A stretch of DNA of 8,252 nt from DASZVN01 sp035547055 (GTDB taxonomy: Bacteria; Pseudomonadota; Alphaproteobacteria; Rhizobiales; Methylopilaceae). The DNA lies in contig DASZVN010000132.1 of the NCBI GenBank assembly GCA_035547055.1, positions 1 through 8,252 of the forward strand, written 5' to 3'. The notes beneath the pieces were generated by a model, which saw only the letters and a list, made by a program, of their open reading frames with translations, searched no databases and was not told the DNA's origin. The translations under genes and the position numbers were made by a program. This document shows, in pieces, positions 1 through 6,435 of this stretch (positions within the stretch are counted from its first letter, which is position 1; every line of letters begins with the position of its first letter).

Positions 1-286
1 GGGGTGAAGATTTCGGCCGGCATGTTCATCCGGTCCATGTGCGCCTTTGGAAGAAAGCCCAGCACCACCCGCCCGCATTGATCGACGAAAGCGGATGTCG
101 TCCGTTCAGCCCGGGGCGTCTATCTGGTCAGCGAAGGCGGCTCGCCTCCCGAGCTAGCCCCGTGGAGACAAATGGGAAAGACCTTTCGGTAGATCCCCTT
201 CAGTCCAGGTCTAGGGGGACTTGAGCAGGCCGAACCCAGAGGCCCAATGCTTCCCGCCTTAAGGCAACCTGGGCGATGCAGCGATT

Positions 287-316
287 TAGGCATTTGTGCT
301 CTATTCAAAATGTCAT
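287..316 (+). promoter_or_regulatory. Weak sigma70-like promoter in copy A
   Basis: TAGGCA (287-292) and TGTCAT (311-316) are separated by 18 bp, and they align with the better hexamers in copy B. Each has lost a consensus base relative to copy B. It may be a decayed or weak promoter; its transcript would run through the non-coding spacer toward copy B. Confidence 0.3.
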
Positions 317-332
317 AACCCCCTGGATGTAC

Positions 333-345
333 AGCGACGTTCGCT
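333..345. promoter_or_regulatory. Inverted repeat AGCGA-CGT-TCGCT, copy A
   Basis: A perfect 5-bp inverted repeat around a 3-base centre, inside a 16-bp block (333-348) identical to 665-680. It could be an operator half-site pair or, in RNA, a short hairpin. No named regulator is recognised. Confidence 0.4.
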
Positions 346-349
346 CGCG

Positions 350-363
350 CGATCCACCCGTCG
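350..363 (+). repeat. 14-bp direct repeat, first copy
   Basis: CGATCCACCCGTCG at the downstream edge of control-block copy A recurs exactly at 547-560. A chance exact 14-mer match within a few hundred bases is very unlikely, so it belongs to the duplication history of the region. Confidence 0.55.
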
Positions 364-546
364 GGGCCGGTGAGTCCCATTGGGCGATGACGAAGCCGAA
401 GATTGGCTTGAGAGCGGGCTATGACCGTGGCCTTGGTCGTGACGCCGCAGATTTCTACGGCGCCGTCGTGTCCTGCCCCGCGGCCGACAGCCCCAACCCG
501 CCGTCGAGGTCGCGACCTTTCAGCTCGCCTGGCCACCGCCGCGCAC

Positions 547-560
547 CGATCCACCCGTCG
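547..560 (+). repeat. 14-bp direct repeat, second copy
   Basis: An exact second copy of the 14-mer at 350-363, lying just upstream of control-block copy B instead of downstream. It may be the tail of a third, otherwise decayed block. Confidence 0.55.
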
Positions 561-578
561 TTCGCGTATGCTTGCTGC

Positions 579-600
579 CTAAGGCAACTCTAAGGTAACG
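579..600 (+). repeat. Tandem 11-bp direct repeat upstream of the promoter
   Basis: CTAAGGCAACT (579-589) is followed at once by CTAAGGTAACG (590-600), matching at 9 of 11 positions. The 11-bp period is about one helical turn, so both units would face the same side of the DNA. They end 10 bp before the -35 hexamer, a suitable place for an activator. Copy A has only one recognisable AAGGCAAC unit (261-268). Confidence 0.4.
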
Positions 601-609
601 CACCGATTT

Positions 610-639
610 TTGGCATTTGTGACCTGTTCGAAATATCAT
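610..639 (+). promoter_or_regulatory. Predicted sigma70 promoter of the RTX gene
   Basis: TTGGCA (610-615; 5 of 6 to TTGACA) and TATCAT (634-639; 5 of 6 to TATAAT) are separated by 18 bp. This predicts a transcript start near 646 and a leader of about 64 nt before the ATG at 710. The hexamers fall inside the part of the control block conserved between both copies, which supports function. No experimental start site is known here, so this is a pattern-based prediction. Confidence 0.5.
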
Positions 640-664
640 GGCTCCTGTCGCTTCGTCGGTGTAA

Positions 665-677
665 AGCGACGTTCGCT
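665..677. promoter_or_regulatory. Inverted repeat AGCGA-CGT-TCGCT, copy B
   Basis: This is the second copy of the element at 333-345. Relative to the predicted start near 646 it lies at about +20 to +32 in the 5' leader of the RTX gene. That would suit a downstream repressor operator or a small RNA hairpin. It sits roughly one helical turn farther from the -10 hexamer than in copy A (31 versus 22 bp). Confidence 0.45.
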
Positions 678-709
678 CGCACGGATGCGCCGATCAACGG
701 AGAGGGGCG

Positions 710-3700
710 ATGGCAGGCTTCAGGTGGTCCCCTGTCGGCGGGACCGGGGCTCAGGGCGGCGATTTCGGGGACGGCGAAAATTGGGTGATGCTCAATCCTC
801 CTCCGGGTGCCCCCACCGATCGAGGAACGGTACCCGGGCCTGGCGATAGCGCTTCACTTGCCACCTCGGGGACCGTCACCGGGGACGGTCAAACGGTCGC
901 GCAACTCGGCCTCAGCGGAACGCTGGCGGGCTCCCTCACCGTCACCGGCGATCTTGAGGGCACCCAAAATGCATCGTTCATCACCGGGACGGTGAAAGCG
1001 GCGTCGGCTGAATTCGTCAACGTCGTCAGCGGCAGTCTCACCGTTTCAGGCACCTTCAGCGGTGGGGAGATCGACGGCGGCACGGTCCAGGTCGGTACGC
1101 TGAACGGTGCGATCATCAAAGGCGGTGCCGTCCATGCTGCCAGCCTCGGCGGCTCCGGCCTCACCATCAGCGGCGGCAGCCTCGACGTTCCGGCGATCAC
1201 CCTTCATAGCGACACGCAAGGCGGAGCGAGCTTTCTGGCCGACGGCGGCACCGTGACGACGGGGTCGCTCACGGTCGGCGCCAGCGACGAGACCGAAACC
1301 GACGCCATGGACATCGCCTCCGGCAGCCACGTGACTGTCACCGGAGCAGCCACTGTCGGTCTCGGCGGCGTGATCAATGTCGGGAAGGATACCCTGTCCG
1401 GCAGCGGCGCGACCGGCGGCGGCACGCTAAGCCTTCAAGATGGTCTTTCCATCGTAAGTTCCGCAACTATCGCGCCCGTGGTGACGAGCGAGGCCGGAGC
1501 CACCCTGAAGGTCGCCGGCGCCGTCGTTGTCGACACGGCTGATGTCTCGGACCCTGGCCTTGATGCGGACGGCGGCACCATCAGCCTCACCGGGACGCTG
1601 ACCCTCGGCAAGGCGGCGGGCGGCGAGATCAAGGTCGAGGACGGTGGTACGGCGAGCGTTTCGACGGTGGTGGCCGGCGCCAAGGCCGGAACGAGCGGCA
1701 CCCTTTTCGTCGATGGGGCGGGTTCGCAGCTCGACGCCAGCGGCCCGGTGACGCTCGGCGAGGCCGGCACGGGAAACATGACGGTCAGAGATGGTGCGCA
1801 GGCCTCGCTTGCAACGCTGACGGCCGGCGAGAAGGGGACCGCATTCGTCAACATCAATACGAGCGCCGCGGCATCGGTGGCGACCCTCGTGATCGCCGCT
1901 GCGAAGGGCTCCAGTGGAAGCGTCGGCGTCGGCCTTTTCAACGCCGGCAGCAGTTCCGATGCGTCCGGCGGGACCTTGACTGTGGCGGGCGCCGTCACGG
2001 TCGGCGAGAGCGGCACCGGCGAAATCGACATCTATGGCGGGAGCCGGGTGAAGGCGACGACGCTGACCGCCGGCGCGGAGAACGGTGCGAACGGCACCGT
2101 CACCGTCGGATACGGCAAGACCTCGCACACGGAAGCGAGGCTCGCGGTCACCGGGGCGGCGACGTTCGGCGAGAAGGGCCACGGCTCGCTCACCATCAGC
2201 GCCGGCGGGGCGGCGACGGCGGGGTCGCTCGCCATCGGCACCGAGAGCAGCGGCAGCGGCAAGTCGCTCAAGCAGAGCCAGGGCGCGGTCATCGTCAAGG
2301 GCGCGCATGCGACGCTCGACGTGACCGACACGCTGACGGTCGGCGAGGCCGGCAAGGCGTCTCTCGGCGTTGCCAACAAGGGCGCGGTGACCGCCGGCAC
2401 GCTGGAGATCGCCGGCGCCGCCGCACCGGCCGGCGGCAAGATCGACGGCACCACCGGCCTCCACACCCAGAATATCCGGATCGTCACCGTCGGCACCAAC
2501 GGCACGCTCGACGCCGGCAACCTGACCGTCGGCGAAAAGGGCTATGCCCAGCTCTTCGCGACCGGCGGCACCGTCACGACGTCGGGGACCGGCGAGGTCG
2601 CGAGTGCCGCGAAAAGCGAAGGCGAGGTCCAGCTCGACAACGCGGGCTGGACGGCGGCGACGCTGACGATCGGCGGCTCGGGCAAGGCGCTGGTCGAGGC
2701 CGGCCACGGCGGCAGCCTGACGAGCAGCGGCGCCACCGCCATCGGCGAGGCCAAGGGCGGCAGCGGAACCGTCGCGCTCGGCGACGGCACCGCTGGCGAT
2801 GGCGCCGGATCGCTCACGGTGGGGGCAAAGCTCGTCGTCGGCGGCGGCGGCAAGGGCACCCTGGTCGCGGATGCCTCCGCCGTCTCGGTCGGCGGCGCCA
2901 GCATCGTCGTCGGCGAGGAGAAGGGCGGCTCCGGCGCGCTGACGCTCCACGGCAGCTCCCTGTCCTTTGCCGGAACGCTGACCGTCGGCGAAGGCGGCTC
3001 CGGCACGCTTGTCCTGGACGGCGGGGCCGCGGTCGGTTCGGCCAAGCAGGCGGTGACGCTGGCTCTCGGCGAGAAGGCCGGCGCGAGCGGCAGCGTGACG
3101 CTCGACGGCCAGGGCACCCGGATGGTGCTGAAGAGCCTCGACGCCGGGGCCCATGGCAAAGGCTCGATCAAGATCACCGACGGCGCCACGCTCACCGCGA
3201 AAAGCGCCGAGATCGCGACCGCGGTCGGCAAGACCGCCGACACCGTCAGCCTCGACACCGCCGGCCGCCTCATCGTCAGCGGCAACCTCGCGGTCGGCGA
3301 CCAGGGCTTCGCCTCGCTGAGCGCGAAAGGCGGCAGCGCCGTCTCCGTGACCAACACGCTGACGCTCGGCGAAGCCGCCGGATCGAGCGGCTCGGTCACC
3401 TTCGCGGGTGGCGCGACGGCGACGGCGGCGGCGGCCACGACCCTGAAGTTCGGCACGCTCGAGGTCGGCGGCGCGGGCGTCGGCACGCTCACGATCAGCG
3501 GCGGCGCGACGGCCACCGCGACCAAAGCCGGCGGCACCGTCGAGATCGCCGCCGAAGCCGGTTCGACCGGCAAGCTCACCCTGACCGGTGCCGGCTCGGC
3601 GCTGACCGGCAAGAGCCTCGCCGTCGGCGGCACGGCGGAGGCGGCCGGCGGGAGTGCCACCGTGACGATCGCCGCCGCCGCGGTCGCGACCTTCGCCAGC

Positions 3701-4594
3701 GCCCATCTCTGGAAAGGTGACAAGCTCACCCTGAGCGGCGGCAGCCTCCATGTTGCCGGCAGCATCGAGGGCAACGGCACCATCGCCATCGACCAGGGCG
3801 GCACCCTGATCCTCGGTGGCCATGCGGAGAAGGCGGTCGTCTCCTTCCTCGCCGGCAGCAGCGGCGCGTCGCTCCAACTCGGCGCCGCAGCCGAGCTCGG
3901 CGCCGCCGTCAGGGGCTTCGCCAAGGGCGACAGCATCAAGATCGGCGGGCTCGACCAAGAGGCGACCTTCAGCGTCAAGGCGAGCGGCGCCAACACCGTC
4001 GTCACGCTGACCGACCACGGCAAGGATGCCGGCAACCTGACCCTCGCCGGGCACTTCACCGCCGCGAACCTGCATCTGGAGGCCGGCGTCCTGACGACGA
4101 CGGCCGCCGGCGCCAAGGCCGATGCCGTCACGATCGCCACGACCTCCGGCGCCGACCATCTCCAGGGCACCGGCGCGGCCGACTCCCTCGCCGGCGAGGG
4201 CGGGGCCGACGTGCTTCGCGGCAGCGCCGGGCCGGACGTGCTCGACGGCGGCCTCGGCCGGGACACGCTGACCGGCGGCGCCGGTCACGACACCTTCGTG
4301 TTCGACAGCAAGCTCACCGGCGCCAATGTCGATAGGATCACCGACTTCGCGCCCGGTGTCGACCGTATCGAGCTCGACCACGCGGTTTTCGCGGCGCTCA
4401 CGCCGGGCGCCCTCCCCGCGGTCGATTTCGCCGAAGGCGCGGCCGCGCGCACCGCGAGCCAGCACATCCTCTACGACGCCTCGACCGGCGCGCTGTCTTA
4501 CGACGCCGATGGCAAAGGCGGCCACGCCGCGATCGAGTTCGCGGTCCTGGGCTCGCATCTCCACCTCACCGCCGCAGACTTTTTGGTGGCGTGA
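710..4594 (+). CDS. Large secreted RTX protein with T5SS/PEP-CTERM-type beta-solenoid repeats (adhesin-like)
   Basis: A 1294-residue protein probably exported by a type I secretion system and acting at the cell surface or outside the cell; the exact function is unknown. ATG 710 is preceded by GGAGAGGGG (699-707). Residues 1-60 show a W..VGG...GENW...PG.GDSA pattern common at the start of such repeat proteins. No Sec signal peptide is seen. Residues about 60-285 are Gly/Thr/Ser-rich beta repeats. Residues about 288-980 hold about 20 units of the LTVGE.G.G.L...GG type, resembling the T5SS/PEP-CTERM-associated repeat. A beta-rich linker (about 1015-1125) follows, then six Ca-binding RTX nonapeptides (1144-1197) and a conserved-looking C-terminal secretion region ending FLVA. 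I saw no cysteine. There is no autotransporter barrel and no PEP-CTERM anchor. No HlyB/HlyD/TolC genes are in the window. Function as an adhesin or matrix protein is inference. Confidence 0.9.
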   Translation: MAGFRWSPVGGTGAQGGDFGDGENWVMLNPPPGAPTDRGTVPGPGDSASLATSGTVTGDGQTVAQLGLSGTLAGSLTVTGDLEGTQNASFITGTVKAASAEFVNVVSGSLTVSGTFSGGEIDGGTVQVGTLNGAIIKGGAVHAASLGGSGLTISGGSLDVPAITLHSDTQGGASFLADGGTVTTGSLTVGASDETETDAMDIASGSHVTVTGAATVGLGGVINVGKDTLSGSGATGGGTLSLQDGLSIVSSATIAPVVTSEAGATLKVAGAVVVDTADVSDPGLDADGGTISLTGTLTLGKAAGGEIKVEDGGTASVSTVVAGAKAGTSGTLFVDGAGSQLDASGPVTLGEAGTGNMTVRDGAQASLATLTAGEKGTAFVNINTSAAASVATLVIAAAKGSSGSVGVGLFNAGSSSDASGGTLTVAGAVTVGESGTGEIDIYGGSRVKATTLTAGAENGANGTVTVGYGKTSHTEARLAVTGAATFGEKGHGSLTISAGGAATAGSLAIGTESSGSGKSLKQSQGAVIVKGAHATLDVTDTLTVGEAGKASLGVANKGAVTAGTLEIAGAAAPAGGKIDGTTGLHTQNIRIVTVGTNGTLDAGNLTVGEKGYAQLFATGGTVTTSGTGEVASAAKSEGEVQLDNAGWTAATLTIGGSGKALVEAGHGGSLTSSGATAIGEAKGGSGTVALGDGTAGDGAGSLTVGAKLVVGGGGKGTLVADASAVSVGGASIVVGEEKGGSGALTLHGSSLSFAGTLTVGEGGSGTLVLDGGAAVGSAKQAVTLALGEKAGASGSVTLDGQGTRMVLKSLDAGAHGKGSIKITDGATLTAKSAEIATAVGKTADTVSLDTAGRLIVSGNLAVGDQGFASLSAKGGSAVSVTNTLTLGEAAGSSGSVTFAGGATATAAAATTLKFGTLEVGGAGVGTLTISGGATATATKAGGTVEIAAEAGSTGKLTLTGAGSALTGKSLAVGGTAEAAGGSATVTIAAAAVATFASAHLWKGDKLTLSGGSLHVAGSIEGNGTIAIDQGGTLILGGHAEKAVVSFLAGSSGASLQLGAAAELGAAVRGFAKGDSIKIGGLDQEATFSVKASGANTVVTLTDHGKDAGNLTLAGHFTAANLHLEAGVLTTTAAGAKADAVTIATTSGADHLQGTGAADSLAGEGGADVLRGSAGPDVLDGGLGRDTLTGGAGHDTFVFDSKLTGANVDRITDFAPGVDRIELDHAVFAALTPGALPAVDFAEGAAARTASQHILYDASTGALSYDADGKGGHAAIEFAVLGSHLHLTAADFLVA
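1570..3650 (+). repeat. Degenerate intragenic repeats encoding T5SS/PEP-CTERM-type units
   Basis: About 20 imperfect units can be read, centred on codons for (T/N)L(T/A)(V/L/I)GE, with recurring DNA such as ACGCTGACGGTCGGCGAGG near 2330 and close variants near 1749, 1995, 2521, 2979 and 3357. Short units (G.G.L...GG) alternate with longer ones (..G.SG.V.L.G), the usual pattern of this repeat family. The units predict stacked beta-strand turns forming a rod. Similarity between units at DNA level would allow copy-number change by recombination. Confidence 0.75.
4139..4300 (+). repeat. Six RTX calcium-binding nonapeptide repeats
   Basis: Residues 1144-1197 split into six consecutive 9-residue units with no gaps: TTSGADHLQ, GTGAADSLA, GEGGADVLR, GSAGPDVLD, GGLGRDTLT and GGAGHDTFV. 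All keep Asp at position 6, and five have Leu (the last Phe) at position 8. The last three are nearest the GG.G.D.L. consensus of hemolysin-type Ca-binding repeats. In this family such repeats fold into a parallel beta-roll on binding external calcium after type I export. The first units are degenerate. Confidence 0.92.
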
Positions 4595-4830
4595 CGACCG
4601 ATCGGCTCCCAATTTCGCCCAGCGCGTTCCCTGGCCGCTGCCCGATGCCGGCCGCAGAGGCCCACACCTTGCCCTAAGGTGGCACGGTCGATCCGCCACT
4701 GACTGCGGCGGCAAGTGCTGGCTCCGAACGGCCGCCAGGGGCCGAAAGCGGAAGGGCAGCTTCTAGCGTCAGGCACACAGGTCCAGACCATGCGTGCCAT
4801 CGGTCGCGACGAAAAAGGAGCTATCATTGG
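4595..4830. other. Convergent intergenic spacer between RTX gene and cydC
   Basis: The 236 bp between two converging stop codons contains no credible gene. A perfect 6-bp inverted repeat CACCTT-GCCCT-AAGGTG (4665-4681) and a five-A run (4812-4816; T-run on the cydC strand) are present. They are not adjacent, so neither strand shows a classical hairpin-plus-U-tract terminator. Termination may be Rho-dependent or use weak hairpins. Confidence 0.5.
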
Positions 4831-6435
4831 TCATCTGAGTGCGACCCACTGTGCGGCTGCGGCGGCTGCCGCGACATCGTGGGTGGCATAGACCACGACC
4901 CGATCGGACAGGCGCCGCAGGACGCGCTCGAAGATGCGGACCGCCTGGCGGCCGTCGAGATGCTCGGTCGGCTCGTCCAGCAGAACGATCGGCGATGCCG
5001 TGAGGAGCGTGCGGGCGAGGTTGAGCCGCTGGGCCTCGCCGAGCGACAGCCACGCCTGGGTGATCCAGGCGTCGAGCCCGCCCGCCGCATGTATTCGATC
5101 GTCGAGCTCGACAGTCGCCAGCGCCCGCCAGCATTCCGCGTCCGACGCCCGCGGCGCGAACAGATTGGCGCGGATCGTGTCGGCCAGGATCGCCGCGTCG
5201 TGCAGGACGAGGTGGCAGGAGGCACGGCGCGCTGGCGCCGGAAGCACCATACCGTCGGCCACGTAGGTGCCTTCCTCGCCGAGCCAGCCGGCGATCGCCT
5301 TGAGCAGCGTCGTCTTGCCGGTCCCGCTTTCGCCGACGATCGCGGTCGGCCGGCCGGCGCCAAGAGTCGCATCGAGCGAGGCACCGAGAGAGCGGCCATC
5401 GGGCGCACGGCGCGGCACGTCCCGCATCGTCATGCTGTGAATCGCTTCGGGAGCCGGCGTCGATGCGTCGTCCGCGGCGGGGCCCGCCGTCCATGCCGCG
5501 AGGCTGCGTCGGGCTGCCCGCTCGTGCACCCACCCCAGCACGATGCGCGAGAGGCCCTGAGCCATCTCGCCGAAGGCGAACCAGGCGAATGCGACGAAAG
5601 CCGGGAGGAGGAGCGCGACTCCCCGGCTGCCGTCATGCCACGCCGCGAGCAGGACCATGAGCGCGGCAACGGGACCGACGAGGCCGACCGCCAGGTCGAG
5701 CATGGCGATCTCGCGCCTGAGCCGGCGCCGTGCGTGCTCGGCCTCGGCGAAATCGGCGAAGGCACCGTCGACGACGTCGGGCGCGGCCCGCTCCGCCTTC
5801 AGCGGCACGATCGCCGCCAGCGCCGTGCCGAGGCGCCGCCCCGCAGCGCGGTTGGCGGCGCGGACGATGTCCCAGTCGCGTGCCGTGCGCGGCACGAGCC
5901 AGCCGGTCGCGACGCCGATCGCGCCGAGAACGACGCCGACCGGCACGAGCGCCAGCGGTGCCAGCCACGCGGTCGCCGCGATCAATGCCGCAGCGCCCGC
6001 CATCAGCACCGTCGCCGGCATCCCGACGCGAAGCCGGGCGTAGTCGACGTCCTCGACGTCCTCCATGTAGTCCGCCAGCCGATCCTGGTTGCCGAGCTGC
6101 CAGCCGGCCGCCCGCGTCGCCGGAGCGGCTGCCATGGCAGCGAACAACCGCGTCCGTCGCCTCACCTGGTCGAGCAGGGCGGCCTGGTGGCCGACGACAC
6201 GCTCGCCATATTTCGCCGCGGTCCGGCCCAGCGCGAACAGCCGCACGAAGGCTGCCGGCGTATGGAAATTGAACGCGAAGGCCGCCGGCCCAAGTCCAGC
6301 CAAGGCGACCGCGCCGAGAAACCAGGCCGAGAGCCCCGTCAGCAGAATCCCCGACGCCGCCGCAATCGCGGCCAGCAGGATCGCCATCCGCCAGGGCGCG
6401 GCGGTCGGCGCGGGTGCGACGGGCATGGCCTTCAT
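4831..6435 (-). CDS. cydC: Thiol reductant ABC exporter subunit CydC
   Basis: A 534-residue half-transporter with fused membrane and ATPase domains. In the family, CydC pairs with CydD to export cysteine and glutathione to the periplasm, needed for cytochrome bd and c assembly. The N-terminal region (LSAWFL, then FNFHTPAAFVR and a YGERVVGH motif near 76-83) matches CydC. Hydrophobic segments lie near 16-70, 141-182 and 245-290. In the ATPase domain Walker A is GESGTGKTT (368-376), signature LSLGE (463-467), Walker B IVLLDE (483-488) and H-loop His519. The Q-loop position is His412, and no aromatic A-loop residue is evident. The ATG at 6435 overlaps the cydD stop (ATGA) and has AAAGGG 7 nt upstream (6443-6448); Met4 (6426) is an alternative. 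It is slightly shorter than the E. coli protein and ends soon after the H-loop. Confidence 0.93.
   Translation of the reverse strand: MKAMPVAPAPTAAPWRMAILLAAIAAASGILLTGLSAWFLGAVALAGLGPAAFAFNFHTPAAFVRLFALGRTAAKYGERVVGHQAALLDQVRRRTRLFAAMAAAPATRAAGWQLGNQDRLADYMEDVEDVDYARLRVGMPATVLMAGAAALIAATAWLAPLALVPVGVVLGAIGVATGWLVPRTARDWDIVRAANRAAGRRLGTALAAIVPLKAERAAPDVVDGAFADFAEAEHARRRLRREIAMLDLAVGLVGPVAALMVLLAAWHDGSRGVALLLPAFVAFAWFAFGEMAQGLSRIVLGWVHERAARRSLAAWTAGPAADDASTPAPEAIHSMTMRDVPRRAPDGRSLGASLDATLGAGRPTAIVGESGTGKTTLLKAIAGWLGEEGTYVADGMVLPAPARRASCHLVLHDAAILADTIRANLFAPRASDAECWRALATVELDDRIHAAGGLDAWITQAWLSLGEAQRLNLARTLLTASPIVLLDEPTEHLDGRQAVRIFERVLRRLSDRVVVYATHDVAAAAAAAQWVALR

Larger units (their letters stand above)
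247..351 (+). repeat. Control-block copy A (diverged duplicate)
   Basis: This segment aligns with 568-683 over its whole length. Matching parts in order are ATGCTT..GCCT(T)AAGGCAAC, then GCA.CGATTT and GGCATTTGTG, then a TTC.AAAT.TCAT segment, and finally the identical AGCGACGTTCGCTCGC. By hand the core 278-316 versus 600-639 matches at 32 of about 40 positions with one gap. Copy B has about 9 extra bases between the -10-like hexamer and the inverted repeat. No gene with a convincing translation follows copy A, so it may be a relic of a duplicated promoter or of a lost paralogous gene. Confidence 0.75.
568..683 (+). repeat. Control-block copy B, adjacent to the RTX gene
   Basis: This is the second copy of the block at 247-351, ending 27 bp before the ATG of the gene at 710. 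It keeps the better promoter hexamers of the two copies and the same 16-bp AGCGACGTTCGCTCGC element. Its upstream part contains an extra tandem 11-mer (579-600) that copy A does not share. Because it lies directly before a strong ribosome binding site and the large gene, it is most likely the working control region. Confidence 0.75.
1..709. other. Upstream non-coding region without a convincing gene
   Basis: No reading frame here looks like a conserved protein. The longer frames (for example 276-593 on plus and 120-554 on minus) have low-complexity Arg/Pro/Ser-rich translations, overlap each other, and run through the duplicated control block described separately. Base composition looks less G+C-rich than in the rest of the window, as expected for intergenic DNA. 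What can be supported are two diverged copies of a control block, promoter-like hexamers, an inverted repeat and short direct repeats, all leading to the gene at 710. Bases 1-119 are open on both strands and could be the edge of a gene outside the window, but I do not recognise one. Confidence 0.6.

Noticed and set aside
120..554. A 144-codon minus-strand frame
   Set aside because: Its translation is Arg-rich at one end and without recognisable motifs, and it overlaps the duplicated control block antisense.
276..593. A 105-codon plus-strand frame, or a shorter form from the ATG at 387
   Set aside because: It runs through control-block copy A and ends inside copy B, has no recognisable motif, and no good ribosome binding site precedes either ATG.
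610..630. Sigma54 promoter suggested by TGGCAT in control-block copy B
   Set aside because: The downstream GC element at the required spacing is missing, while sigma70-like hexamers fit with an 18-bp spacer.
710..4594. Classical autotransporter (type Va) assignment for the large gene
   Set aside because: There is no signal peptide and no C-terminal beta-barrel; the C-terminus is RTX with a type I secretion-like tail.
4665..4681. Inverted repeat CACCTT-GCCCT-AAGGTG as a transcription terminator for the RTX gene
   Set aside because: The stem is only 6 bp and no T-run follows, so it does not meet the pattern of an intrinsic terminator.
1427..4714. A 1095-codon open frame antisense to the RTX gene, and a 574-codon one at 2542-4266
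   Set aside because: The plus strand encodes clear RTX repeats and a repeat-family pattern. The antisense frames give Arg/Ala/Asp- or Pro/Ser/Val-rich low-complexity translations typical of shadows in G+C-rich repetitive genes.
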